The notes under the pieces: generated by a model
Seen by the model: only the letters and a program-made list of their open reading frames with translations
The model's database searches: none
What the model was told of the DNA's origin: nothing
Part shown: positions 44,802-52,135 of the stretch, one piece after another
Position numbering within the stretch: the first letter of the stretch is position 1
Layout: the number at the start of each line of letters is the position of its first letter
NCBI GenBank assembly: GCA_045121595.1
Contig: JBGVGI010000101.1
Coordinates: 42,538 to 106,537 of the forward strand
Direction: 5' to 3'
Length of the DNA stretch: 64,000 nucleotides
From: Fumia sp045121595
GTDB lineage: Bacteria > Bacillota > Clostridia > Oscillospirales > Ruminococcaceae
Made by a program: the position numbers and the translations under genes

Positions 44802-47162
44802 ATGCTTTACAAAGAAGATTTTATGAAATTAAAAAGAAAAGTCCTTGAAAAAAGGTTTTCACATATGAACCCGATGCAATCTCAGGCAATTTTCAACGTT
44901 AACGGGCCTTTGCTTATCTTAGCGGGGGCAGGAAGTGGAAAAACCACCGTTATTATCAACAGAATTGCCTATATGATAAAGTTTGGTGATGCGTATAATA
45001 ACGATTATATGCCTGATAATGCCGATTTGGAGGTCTTTCAGCGTTATCTTGACGGCGAAAAGATTTCTGACGAAGAACTTGCCGAAAATATGGGTGCTTT
45101 TTCTGTTCGCCCCTGGAACATCCTTGCAATTACTTTTACAAATAAGGCGGCAAACGAGCTTAAAGAAAGGCTTTCCCTTATGCTCGGGGAGGAAGCAAAC
45201 GACGTTCAGGCTTCCACCTTCCATTCCGCCTGTGTAAGAATTTTAAGACGTGATATCGAGCGTTTGGGTTACGGCAAAAGCTTTACCATCTACGATGCCG
45301 ACGATAGCTTAAGGGTTATAAAAGACGTAATGGCAGACCTTAAAATCGACGACAAGATGTTTAAGGCAAAATCCGTTCAGGCAGAGATAAGTAATGCAAA
45401 AGACAGTATGGTGTCTGCAAACGAGTATATGGCGACTGTCGGAAGTGATTTCAGAAAACAGCAGATTGCAAGAATTTATTTAAATTATCAGTTAAGACTA
45501 AGACAGGCGAATGCCGTTGACTTTGACGATATTATCTGCAAAACCGTTGAGCTTTTTGAAGAAAATCCCGACGTGCTCGAATACTACCAGAACAGATTTA
45601 AATATCTTCTTGTCGACGAGTATCAGGACACAAATCACGCGCAGTACCGCCTTGTAAGTTTACTTGCCGATAAGCACCAGAACATCTGCGTTGTGGGTGA
45701 TGACGACCAGAGTATTTATAAATTCCGTGGCGCTACGATTGAAAATATCTTAAGCTTTGAAAATCAGTTTAAGGATGCAAAGGTAATAAGACTTGAACAG
45801 AATTACCGCTCCACCCAGACTATCCTTGACGCCGCAAACGAGGTTATTAAGCACAACGTAGGAAGAAAGGGTAAAAATCTCTGGACAGAAAATGGTGAGG
45901 GGGACAAGATTTCTCTTATCAAAGTTAACGATGAACGTGCTGAAGCTAAATTTATTGCCGATACTATTGAGGATAACGTAGCGGATGGTAAGAAGTATTC
46001 CGACCACGCGGTTTTGTACCGTATGAATGCTCAGTCGGGTGCGATTGAACAGTATTTTATCAAATCGGGTATTCCGTATAAGCTTTTTGGCGGTATCAAG
46101 TTCTTTGAACGTAAGGAAGTAAAGGATATCGTTGCATATTTAAGCGTTATAAGCAATCCCAACGATATAGTGAGGCTTAAACGTATCATAAACGAGCCGA
46201 AGCGTTCTATCGGTGACGCAACAGTAACGGCAATTGAGCAGATTGCTTTCCAGACTAAAACGTCTGTGTTTGATGTTTTGAAAAACGCCGACAGTTACGG
46301 AGTTTTAGCGAGAAAGTCAACGGTGCTTATTCAGTTTGCAAATATGATAGAAAAGCTTCGTGATATAGCTTTGAACGAGCCACTTGACGTGCTTTTGGAT
46401 AAAGTTATGGAAGAAACGGGCTACGATATGATGCTTTTAGCACTCGGTGAAGAGGGTAAAACAAGAGAAGAAAATATCGGTGAGCTTAAATCGACTATCG
46501 TTAAATATGAACAGGCAAATCCCGAAGAAGCCACTTTGCAGGGTTTTTTGGAGGAAATCGCACTTTATACGGACCTTGACAATCTGAATTCTTCCGATGA
46601 CTGCGTTGTTCTTATGACAATGCATTCGGCAAAAGGTCTTGAATTCCCAGTGGTTTTCTTACCCGGTATGGAGGATGGAATTTTTCCGTCAACGCGCACA
46701 TTGTTCGACCCAACTGAACTTGAGGAAGAACGAAGACTTGCCTATGTTGGCATCACAAGAGCCAAGAAAAAACTTTTCCTTTCTTACGCAAGAGAGAGAA
46801 TGGTGTTCGGTTCCACGAACAGAAATCGCATTTCCCGTTTTGCTGAGGAAATCCCTGACAACAAGCTTGAAAAGGCGGATGAAACAATGTCCTTTGCAAG
46901 TTTTACATCATATTCGGGAAATACATTCCAAAAACCTGTAACACCCATTTCAAAACCTGTAGCATCGGTTGGCACCAAAGAAAAGGTGCAGACTGTTTCT
47001 ATTGACTTTTCTGTAGGTGACAGAGTTCGTCACAAGGTTTTTGGAGAGGGTACGGTGCTTTCGATTACCAATATGGGTAACGATAACCTTATCGAAACCG
47101 CCTTTGATAAGATAGGTACAAAGAAAATTATGGCAAATTTTGCAAAACTTACTAAAATATAG
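44802..47162 (+). CDS. pcrA: UvrD/PcrA-type ATP-dependent DNA helicase
   Basis: 786-residue superfamily 1A helicase, 3-to-5-prime, used in repair and in clearing RecA and RNA polymerase. Seen are Walker A LAGAGSGKTTVI, TFTNKAANELKER, VDEYQDTNHAQYRL, GDDDQSIYKFRGA, LEQNYRS, TMHSAKGLEFPVVFLPG and YVGITRAKKKL. The C-terminal tail ends in a Tudor-like RNA-polymerase-binding domain (VGDRVRHKVFGEGTV) as in PcrA. An insertion (about 65-100, residues between motifs I and Ia) is typical for Clostridia. Strong promoter upstream; a VanY-like gene follows by 11 bases. Confidence 0.95.
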   Translation: MLYKEDFMKLKRKVLEKRFSHMNPMQSQAIFNVNGPLLILAGAGSGKTTVIINRIAYMIKFGDAYNNDYMPDNADLEVFQRYLDGEKISDEELAENMGAFSVRPWNILAITFTNKAANELKERLSLMLGEEANDVQASTFHSACVRILRRDIERLGYGKSFTIYDADDSLRVIKDVMADLKIDDKMFKAKSVQAEISNAKDSMVSANEYMATVGSDFRKQQIARIYLNYQLRLRQANAVDFDDIICKTVELFEENPDVLEYYQNRFKYLLVDEYQDTNHAQYRLVSLLADKHQNICVVGDDDQSIYKFRGATIENILSFENQFKDAKVIRLEQNYRSTQTILDAANEVIKHNVGRKGKNLWTENGEGDKISLIKVNDERAEAKFIADTIEDNVADGKKYSDHAVLYRMNAQSGAIEQYFIKSGIPYKLFGGIKFFERKEVKDIVAYLSVISNPNDIVRLKRIINEPKRSIGDATVTAIEQIAFQTKTSVFDVLKNADSYGVLARKSTVLIQFANMIEKLRDIALNEPLDVLLDKVMEETGYDMMLLALGEEGKTREENIGELKSTIVKYEQANPEEATLQGFLEEIALYTDLDNLNSSDDCVVLMTMHSAKGLEFPVVFLPGMEDGIFPSTRTLFDPTELEEERRLAYVGITRAKKKLFLSYARERMVFGSTNRNRISRFAEEIPDNKLEKADETMSFASFTSYSGNTFQKPVTPISKPVASVGTKEKVQTVSIDFSVGDRVRHKVFGEGTVLSITNMGNDNLIETAFDKIGTKKIMANFAKLTKI

Positions 47163-47173
47163 GGAGTATAATT

Positions 47174-48154
47174 ATGGTTAGAAGACGCAGACGCCGTTTA
47201 AGAAAAGGCCGTATCGCACTGGCACTTCTTATACTTATTGCTTTGATATACGGTATAGTAACTTTAATCACTTCTTTGTTTGATAACAAAGGCCCTGATT
47301 TACCCGATATGCCTTCGCTTCCGAGCTTTGAAAACTATGGCTACAAGCTTGTGAATATGCCTGAAAGCGAAGTCCATAAAGGTGAGCTTGTGCTTGTAAA
47401 CTACGATTACCTTTACACTGCAAATGCACCCGACGACCTTGTTTCGGTTTCAGGTAAAAGGACGAAATCCTATTCTGTAAAAGAAGATGCACTTGAAGTC
47501 CGTGATATAATTATGCCGTCACTTAACAGTATGATGGACGATTTTTCCGCTGCAACGGGTCATACCAACGTTGTGGTTATAAGCGGTCATCGTACCGTTG
47601 AATATCAGCAGATGCTCTATGACAGAGATTTGGAGAAAACGGGTAAAGACTCCTCCGACGAGGTGGCACGTCCAGGCGAGAGCGAGCATCATACAGGGCT
47701 TGTTGTTGACCTTGCTGTTATGCTTGAAAACGATACTTCAAAATTCTTTGACGGTGAGGGAGATTACAAGTGGATTAACGAAAACTGCCATAAATACGGC
47801 TTTGTTATCCGCTATCCCGATGAAAAGAAGGATATTACAAAGATTATCCCCGAGCCTTGGCATTACAGATATGTGGGCAATGTTCACGCCAAGGTTATGA
47901 CCGATAATAACTTATGCCTTGAAGAGTATATTGATTTTCTTAAAAAATATCCTTATGACGGCGAACATCTTGAGATAACTGTGGACGATAAAAATTATGA
48001 AGTTTATTATTTCGCTTCTCAGGGAGAGAGTACACAGGTTTATGTGCCTTTAAACGAACCTTACACTGTTTCAGGCAACAATGTTGACGGATTTGTTGTG
48101 ACAGTTGAGCTTGGGAGAGAAGAAGTTGTATCGGAAGAAAATTCCGACATATAG
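47174..48154 (+). CDS. VanY-family D-Ala-D-Ala carboxypeptidase-like protein
   Basis: 326 residues: an Arg-rich cytoplasmic start, one membrane anchor (about 13-36), then a zinc peptidase domain of the VanY/peptidase M15B type. Zinc and catalytic residues are visible: S170-x-H172-x2-G175-x3-D179 in GESEHHTGLVVDL, and E227-P-W-H230. A C-terminal beta-rich extension of about 70 residues is unassigned. It would trim the terminal D-Ala of peptidoglycan stem peptides outside the membrane. A general wall enzyme is more likely than vancomycin resistance because no van genes are near. Confidence 0.9.
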   Translation: MVRRRRRRLRKGRIALALLILIALIYGIVTLITSLFDNKGPDLPDMPSLPSFENYGYKLVNMPESEVHKGELVLVNYDYLYTANAPDDLVSVSGKRTKSYSVKEDALEVRDIIMPSLNSMMDDFSAATGHTNVVVISGHRTVEYQQMLYDRDLEKTGKDSSDEVARPGESEHHTGLVVDLAVMLENDTSKFFDGEGDYKWINENCHKYGFVIRYPDEKKDITKIIPEPWHYRYVGNVHAKVMTDNNLCLEEYIDFLKKYPYDGEHLEITVDDKNYEVYYFASQGESTQVYVPLNEPYTVSGNNVDGFVVTVELGREEVVSEENSDI

Positions 48155-48159
48155 AAATT

Positions 48160-48192
48160 AAAGCAAGAGTGAAAATCACTCTTGCTTTTTGT
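48160..48192. terminator. Terminator after the VanY-like gene
   Basis: Stem AAAGCAAGAGTGA / TCACTCTTGCTTT, three-base loop and T-run. Symmetrical, so it also lies at the end of the minus-strand small ORF at 48176-48274. Confidence 0.92.
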
Positions 48193-48274
48193 TTGAATTA
48201 TGGAGTGGGTTAATTTCCATCTGCTCCGACTTATGTAGACGGCTTATCTCTTGGTGGGGAGAGCCGTCTTCCAT
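48176..48274 (-). CDS. Possible 32-residue small protein behind a LexA-like promoter
   Basis: An ATG at 48274 opens 32 codons (beginning MEDGSPHQEISRLHKSEQ) and stops inside the terminator hairpin. It begins about 20 bases downstream of the likely transcription start of the promoter at 48302-48330. There is no Shine-Dalgarno sequence, so it may be translated poorly, be leaderless-like, or not be translated. Its DNA also forms an 8-bp hairpin (48237-48244 with 48262-48269), so the transcript could instead be a small RNA. Confidence 0.35.
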   Translation of the reverse strand: MEDGSPHQEISRLHKSEQMEINPLHNSNKKQE

Positions 48275-48282
48275 TTTATGGT

Positions 48283-48330
48283 GAACATTCGTTCTATATT
48301 TAGTTTAACACGAAAAGTTTTAATTGTCAA
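48283..48330 (-). promoter_or_regulatory. Consensus -35 promoter with a LexA-like palindrome at the start site
   Basis: Minus-strand TTGACA (48330-48325), 17 bases, TAAACT (48307-48302). The palindrome GAAC-ATTC-GTTC (48283-48294), which matches the Gram-positive LexA core, covers the expected start site. It would place the small transcript to its left under SOS control. Confidence 0.5.
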
Positions 48331-48364
48331 CAAGAAATGTGTGGAAATGTGCTTAATGAAAATG

Positions 48365-48907
48365 TTATCTGTGCAACCATTGATAGTAGTGATTCCATGA
48401 CATACAGATCTCGTCTCCCACTTTATGGTGTATTAAGCACAGATTTAAGTCTGGATGTGCCTCTTGCATATATCTTTCTATAACTTTACAAGCTCGAAAA
48501 TTAATAGCGCGATGTTTGCCCCTACAATTTACAAAATCATATAGTATACTATTTAAGGTATATGACTGTCTTCTAGATTCGACAAAACCGTGTTTCGCCA
48601 CTATTACTTCGTTTACTAAATTTGTAACGTTGTGGAATCCTTGACCCATAGTCATACCGTAATCATTACCACTGAGACAAATTAGTTTTTTTGCATTATC
48701 CCACTCATCGTCAAAAATTTCTTTTAAATCGTCCTCAACTAGCTTTATATTCTTTCTTGTTAAAAATTTTTTTGCATCCCAAGGATATATAGAAATTTTC
48801 GATTGAACTGTTTCCATATTAAGTTCTTTACAAGATCCGCAAATATCAAAAATTGATTTTCCACCCCAGAACAAACCCACGATAATCAACATGAACAACG
48901 CACCCAC
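48365..48907 (-). CDS. Unknown membrane-anchored protein
   Basis: 180 residues starting with GTG (GAGGGG seven bases upstream). A short hydrophobic N-terminal segment (about 3-15) is followed by a soluble domain rich in Cys, His and Trp, ending IHHKVGDEICMSWNHYYQWLHR. No family recognised. It is the last of four minus-strand genes (49904 to 48365) with tiny gaps or overlaps, which look like an accessory or phage-derived cluster because they differ from the surrounding core genes. Confidence 0.7.
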   Translation of the reverse strand: MGALFMLIIVGLFWGGKSIFDICGSCKELNMETVQSKISIYPWDAKKFLTRKNIKLVEDDLKEIFDDEWDNAKKLICLSGNDYGMTMGQGFHNVTNLVNEVIVAKHGFVESRRQSYTLNSILYDFVNCRGKHRAINFRACKVIERYMQEAHPDLNLCLIHHKVGDEICMSWNHYYQWLHR

Positions 48908-48910
48908 AAC

Positions 48911-49141
48911 TTATCCCCTCGCTTCTAACAAACTATTCTCCGCACTGTCTAACTCACTAAGAGCGTCGTTAAGCCTATCTACAGCAGCCTCCATACTCTC
49001 ATACCTGTCACTATACTGTAAGTTCTCAGGCATATTATCTAAACAATCCTGCTCTTCATCAAGCACATCGGAAATTATATTAGATGCTCTGGACAATAAA
49101 GCGCTTGCTTCGGATAATCTTTTTCTTCTCTTATCGTTCAT
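48911..49141 (-). CDS. Small helical acidic protein, phage/ICE-type
   Basis: 76 residues, predicted almost entirely helical or coiled coil (KRRKRLSEASALLSRASNIISDV, then DEEQDCLDNMPENLQYSDRYESMEAAVDRLNDALSELDSA in two pieces). Proteins of this pattern are common as uncharacterised genes in phages and integrative elements of Firmicutes (from memory, not searched). It is preceded by a ribosome site in the 9-base gap after the upstream gene and followed closely by the membrane-anchored gene. Function unknown. Confidence 0.75.
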   Translation of the reverse strand: MNDKRRKRLSEASALLSRASNIISDVLDEEQDCLDNMPENLQYSDRYESMEAAVDRLNDALSELDSAENSLLEARG

Positions 49142-49150
49142 TTAATCCTC

Positions 49151-49501
49151 CTAGATTTTATCCCAAACAGGGGGGAATACAAAATTTATGTTTAATCTTC
49201 CGCTTTCAGATACAGAAAATTCAAAAGAAATTGCTCGTTCAGCCAAAGGTAAGAACGGATGATTTTCTTCACTGACAATCATACATTCACATTCCAACGT
49301 TACAGAGATCGTCATTTTAATATCGTGTACTTCTACATCATATGAAACTCCACCCGATTCCTTAGCAATCATATCGATTGCCTTACAATACTCTTCGAGT
49401 ATAGAGTAGTTTTCCTTGTTCAATTTAAAAAGCGGTGCAAACTGTCTGGTTGCTTCTTCACAAACCATCGAAACCGCATCGAAACATTTCATAAAACTCA
49501 T
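49151..49501 (-). CDS. Unknown protein
   Basis: 116 residues from the ATG at 49501, which has AGGAGG nine bases upstream inside the end of the previous gene; two bases separate the preceding stop codon region from this start. The N-terminal half is helical (CFDAVSMVCEEATRQFAPLF) and the C-terminal half consists of beta strands (VEVHDIKMTISVTLECECMIV and FEFSVSESGRLNINFVF). No family recognised. Like the preceding gene it ends in beta strands, which hints at related folds or partners. Confidence 0.7.
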   Translation of the reverse strand: MSFMKCFDAVSMVCEEATRQFAPLFKLNKENYSILEEYCKAIDMIAKESGGVSYDVEVHDIKMTISVTLECECMIVSEENHPFLPLAERAISFEFSVSESGRLNINFVFPPVWDKI

Positions 49502-49502
49502 T

Positions 49503-49904
49503 TTAACATTCCTCCTGTTTTTTGTCAATTGATATTGTTAAATCGTGTACTGTGAAATTCATTTCAACTGTGCCATCTGTTTTTGGGCACACATCAAAAT
49601 TATCACATAACTTTACTACTTCAAAGAAAGCTTTTTGATCTTTGAATGAAATATTTTTGCCCGTGACAATTACATAACCCATACTTCTGATAGGCTCATA
49701 CATTTTATAGCTAACCTTAACTCCGGTTCCTTTTACTGCGGATTTCAAGGTTTTATAAAAGTATAACACCAAACCCACTTTGGATGGGTTAACCATTGCA
49801 TCTTTCATTTCTTCCGCGAGCAACTCGTCTCCGAAAGTTTTGATGTAGTCATCAAAAGCTTCTTGTTCTTCTTCCTCAATAAATTTTTCAAATTGATCTT
49901 TCAT
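49503..49904 (-). CDS. Unknown acidic protein
   Basis: 133 residues with a highly acidic helical N-terminus (about 1-40) and a beta-rich C-terminus ending EMNFTVHDLTISIDKKQEEC. First gene of the four-gene minus-strand cluster; CGAAGGAG precedes its ATG. No family recognised. The VHDLTISI segment resembles VHDIKMTISV in the next gene, suggesting that the two are distant paralogues or share a domain (visual comparison only). Confidence 0.7.
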   Translation of the reverse strand: MKDQFEKFIEEEEQEAFDDYIKTFGDELLAEEMKDAMVNPSKVGLVLYFYKTLKSAVKGTGVKVSYKMYEPIRSMGYVIVTGKNISFKDQKAFFEVVKLCDNFDVCPKTDGTVEMNFTVHDLTISIDKKQEEC

Positions 49905-49933
49905 GTTTCTACTCCTTCGTTGTTATTTTGTTG

Positions 49934-49965
49934 TTTTACGGCTTTTCACCTCCTTCGCCGTAAAA
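49934..49965 (-). promoter_or_regulatory. Hairpin presenting a ribosome-site-like loop
   Basis: Perfect 9-bp stem TTTTACGGC / GCCGTAAAA (49957-49965 with 49934-49942) whose loop contains AAGGAGGTGA on the minus strand, 30 bases upstream of the gene at 49904. No ORF uses that ribosome site. It may be a relic of a deleted gene or a leader element. Confidence 0.45.
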
Positions 49966-50230
49966 ACAATTGACTAGTAAATTGTCTGACACTTTTAACC
50001 GCAAGGTCTCAAACAGAGTATCTCTTGCAGTGCGGTTGCGGTGCGGTCTTTCCGTTCCGTACACCCTTAACCGTAACCCCCCCTAAAAGTCGGTGGTGGT
50101 GTACGTGGGGCGGTCGGTCTGTCCGTTCCGTGACTGCTTATAAGGTTGCCAGACTGTTAACTAACCGTTAACCCCCCTACATATATCCGAAGGGGGGAAG
50201 ACTAACTACCACAAAGAGACAGGTAAAACA
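49966..50230. other. Non-coding GC-richer region with several inverted and direct repeats
   Basis: No ORF is credible here. It contains an inverted repeat AACCGCA/TGCGGTT (about 49998-50036), two copies of a GCGGTC...CCGTTCCGT block (about 50043-50060 and 50110-50131), CCCCCCT/AGGGGGG arms (50172-50178 with 50191-50197) and unusually long C and G runs. Base composition differs from both sides. A transfer or replication origin, or an attachment region of a decayed element, would fit; none is proven. Confidence 0.5.
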
Positions 50231-50273
50231 GCAAAAATCCCCTCAAAAAGGTTATTTTGAAGGGGATTTTTGC
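50231..50273. terminator. Long symmetrical hairpin
   Basis: 13-bp perfect arms GCAAAAATCCCCT / AGGGGATTTTTGC with a partly paired centre (TCAAAA/TTTTGA). It can terminate in both directions. From here to 50482 there are 209 bases of AT-rich sequence in which I see no gene. Confidence 0.75.
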
Positions 50274-50482
50274 AAGGGAAGAAAGGAAAACTATGAATGA
50301 TTTTTGTTGAATATCAATGATTTGAAGTCTACGAGAACTGTGTGATATGTGCAAAACAGAGAAAAATTTACGGTTTTTACAAAAAATTCATATTTTGACG
50401 GATTTTGAGCGACTTTTGATGACATTTAAGGATTTTTACTGTACTCATTATACAACACAAACTGTCCAATAAAACGGATTTT

Positions 50483-50512
50483 AAAAAGCCCATCTTCCGA
50501 TGGGCTTTTTTT
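50483..50512 (-). terminator. Terminator of the XRE-desulfoferrodoxin gene
   Basis: Stem AAAGCCCATC / GATGGGCTTT with a TTCC loop and A and T runs, reaching the stop codon of the gene at 50511. Confidence 0.88.
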
Positions 50513-51095
50513 ATATTTTTATCTTCATAAGGCCGTGTTTGTTGCAGTAGAAATAGATGTAACCGTGACCGCGGGGGTTAAAACGCGTTTCAGCATTGCC
50601 CTCAGGATAGAGTTTTTTGAAATCAAGTTTATCGGCGGTCACATATGCCATAAAAGAAATGTAATGCTCTTTTGTCATATCGTGATGTATTGTTACAAAC
50701 TTTTCGTCCTCGACGATTTCTATGGTAACGTGATGGCTTTCGTCAGGTTCTTCCGCTTCAAGGGGAGGGAGAGTAATTCCACAACAGCTGATAACGGCGT
50801 CACCTGTTGAGTGTATCACGTTCTGGCAGACGGGACAAACGTAGAACTTAGACCTTAACATATTCGAAGAAATATTTTTATTGATAACGGTGTTACCCGA
50901 CATAAGCTCCAAAACTGATACCGATAATGCTTTTGCAAGGGGTTCGAGGAGTGTGATATCGGGAAGACCTTTTGCAGTCTCCCATTTTGAAACCGCCTTG
51001 GCACTGACACCTATCATCTCGCCGAGCTTTTCCTGGGTGATACCTTTACTTTCACGAAGTTTTTTAATTGTTGTACCCGTTATATAGTTGTCCAT
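50511..51095 (-). CDS. XRE regulator fused to a desulfoferrodoxin-like module
   Basis: 194 residues from the ATG at 51095 (AGAGGTG upstream; the GTG at 51104 lies inside that site). Residues 5-62 form a Cro/CI helix-turn-helix. Residues 82-115 match the desulforedoxin-like zinc/iron centre: C87-x2-C90 and C104-C105 (CCGITLPPLEA). Residues 118-194 match superoxide reductase: a histidine in ESHHV, H138 in HHDM, H144 in KEHYIS, and C184-N-K-H187-G-L, the five ligands of the SOR iron. So the enzyme site looks intact but is tied to a DNA-binding domain. A redox- or superoxide-sensing regulator is inferred. Confidence 0.88.
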   Translation of the reverse strand: MDNYITGTTIKKLRESKGITQEKLGEMIGVSAKAVSKWETAKGLPDITLLEPLAKALSVSVLELMSGNTVINKNISSNMLRSKFYVCPVCQNVIHSTGDAVISCCGITLPPLEAEEPDESHHVTIEIVEDEKFVTIHHDMTKEHYISFMAYVTADKLDFKKLYPEGNAETRFNPRGHGYIYFYCNKHGLMKIKI

Positions 51096-51115
51096 TTTCT
51101 TCACCTCTCAAGAAA

Positions 51116-51145
51116 ATTATACTGTGAAAGCAGATAAAAAAGCAA
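51116..51145 (-). promoter_or_regulatory. Promoter of the XRE-desulfoferrodoxin gene
   Basis: Minus-strand TTGCTT (51145-51140), 18-base spacer, TATAAT (51121-51116), 20 bases upstream of the start codon. Confidence 0.55.
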
Positions 51146-51163
51146 TCTACTCTTCGTGGAAAT

Positions 51164-52003
51164 TTAAAACTCAATAGTACGGACAATTTCGTGATTTAAT
51201 TCTTCTGACGGGGGATAACCGAAATATTTTTTATAAGCTCGGTAAAAGGAAGAATAATCCGAAAAACCACAAAGGGTATAAATTTCGGTTGGTTTTGCCA
51301 ATGCCCGTATCTCTTTTTGCGCTATCAAAAGACGCTTTTGCGATATGTATTTTTGCGGGGTTATCTGCATATGCTTCATAAAAATTCCGTGCAGATAGCT
51401 CTTTGAGATAAAAAGCTCTTTGCAGATATCCTCAACGGTAAAAGGCTCGGACAGATTGTTGTTTATAAACTCAACGACAGAGGCGATAATCGGGTTAGCT
51501 GAATATTTTCCGTTTATATTGCTTTCGGCAAAATTTTCAGAGACGATAATTATATTGTAAAATACTTCTTCAACTATATTCGACAAAATTTTTTTAAGTT
51601 CCTCGTCCTTAAAGTGCTTTGAATAGAAATCCGCCTTGTCAAAAATTTCCGATATTTTAGGATATTCGTTTAGATTTATGACGTTCATTTCGGCAGGAAG
51701 CCTGTTGAAAACTGAATCTTTTACAACGCTGTTTTCAAACAAAAAGGCGTGACGGTCATAAATTTCAGGGGAGTTTACGTTTATAGAATGGGTCAGGAAG
51801 GGTTTTGCAAAAATGAGGCTATTTTTCTTGATGTGATATTTTTTGCCCTCTATATTATAGGTTAGATCGCCGTTTTTAAGATATATAATCTCAAACGCAT
51901 CGTGGCAGTGAGAATCAATGGTATAGGGGGAAATTTCGGTATGGACAACGTGATTGTAAGTGATTTTTTTACTGCTGAATTCTGATAAAACCTGTGTATT
52001 CAT
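51164..52003 (-). CDS. AraC family transcriptional regulator
   Basis: 279 residues from the ATG at 52003 with AAGGAGG upstream. The N-terminal cupin domain has IDSHCHDAFEIIYLKNGDLTY. The C-terminal AraC DNA-binding domain (about 180-270) has FTVEDICKELFISKSYLHGIFMKHMQITPQKY and TEIYTLCGFSDYSSFYRAYKKYFGYPP. Divergent to the Gfo/Idh/MocA-glycyl-radical enzyme genes, with direct repeats in the gap, so it probably controls them. Confidence 0.9.
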   Translation of the reverse strand: MNTQVLSEFSSKKITYNHVVHTEISPYTIDSHCHDAFEIIYLKNGDLTYNIEGKKYHIKKNSLIFAKPFLTHSINVNSPEIYDRHAFLFENSVVKDSVFNRLPAEMNVINLNEYPKISEIFDKADFYSKHFKDEELKKILSNIVEEVFYNIIIVSENFAESNINGKYSANPIIASVVEFINNNLSEPFTVEDICKELFISKSYLHGIFMKHMQITPQKYISQKRLLIAQKEIRALAKPTEIYTLCGFSDYSSFYRAYKKYFGYPPSEELNHEIVRTIEF

Positions 52004-52046
52004 AAACTGACCTCCTTTTTGAAAATCATAACATATTTGTGGACGA

Positions 52047-52103
52047 TTTGCAATATAAATATCGATTTTTTGCAATTTACATAGCAAATAAAACGATTAT
52101 AAT
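52047..52103 (+). promoter_or_regulatory. AraC-type direct repeats and promoter of the oxidoreductase gene
   Basis: Two direct repeats TTTGCAAT (52047-52054 and 52069-52076), 22 bases apart and similar beyond the core (next bases ATAAAT versus TTACAT), lie next to a promoter TTTACA (52076-52081), 16 bases, TATAAT (52098-52103). Spacing of two helical turns next to the -35 is the classic layout for an AraC-type activator. Confidence 0.6.
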
Positions 52104-52135
52104 AGAAGTATCAACTTTGATAAGGAGATGTTCTT

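Noticed and set aside
47174..48154. VanY-like gene as part of a vancomycin resistance cluster
   Set aside because: No vanA/H/X-type ligase, dehydrogenase, dipeptidase or VanRS pair is nearby; it follows pcrA.
48237..48269. Hairpin AGACGGCT/AGCCGTCT as a possible riboswitch
   Set aside because: Only eight pairs with a 17-base loop and no known aptamer core; kept only as part of the small transcript description.
50274..50482. Five-codon ORF after a ribosome-like site (ATG near 50293)
   Set aside because: MNDFC followed by stop, with no adjacent gene in the same direction to regulate; too short to support.
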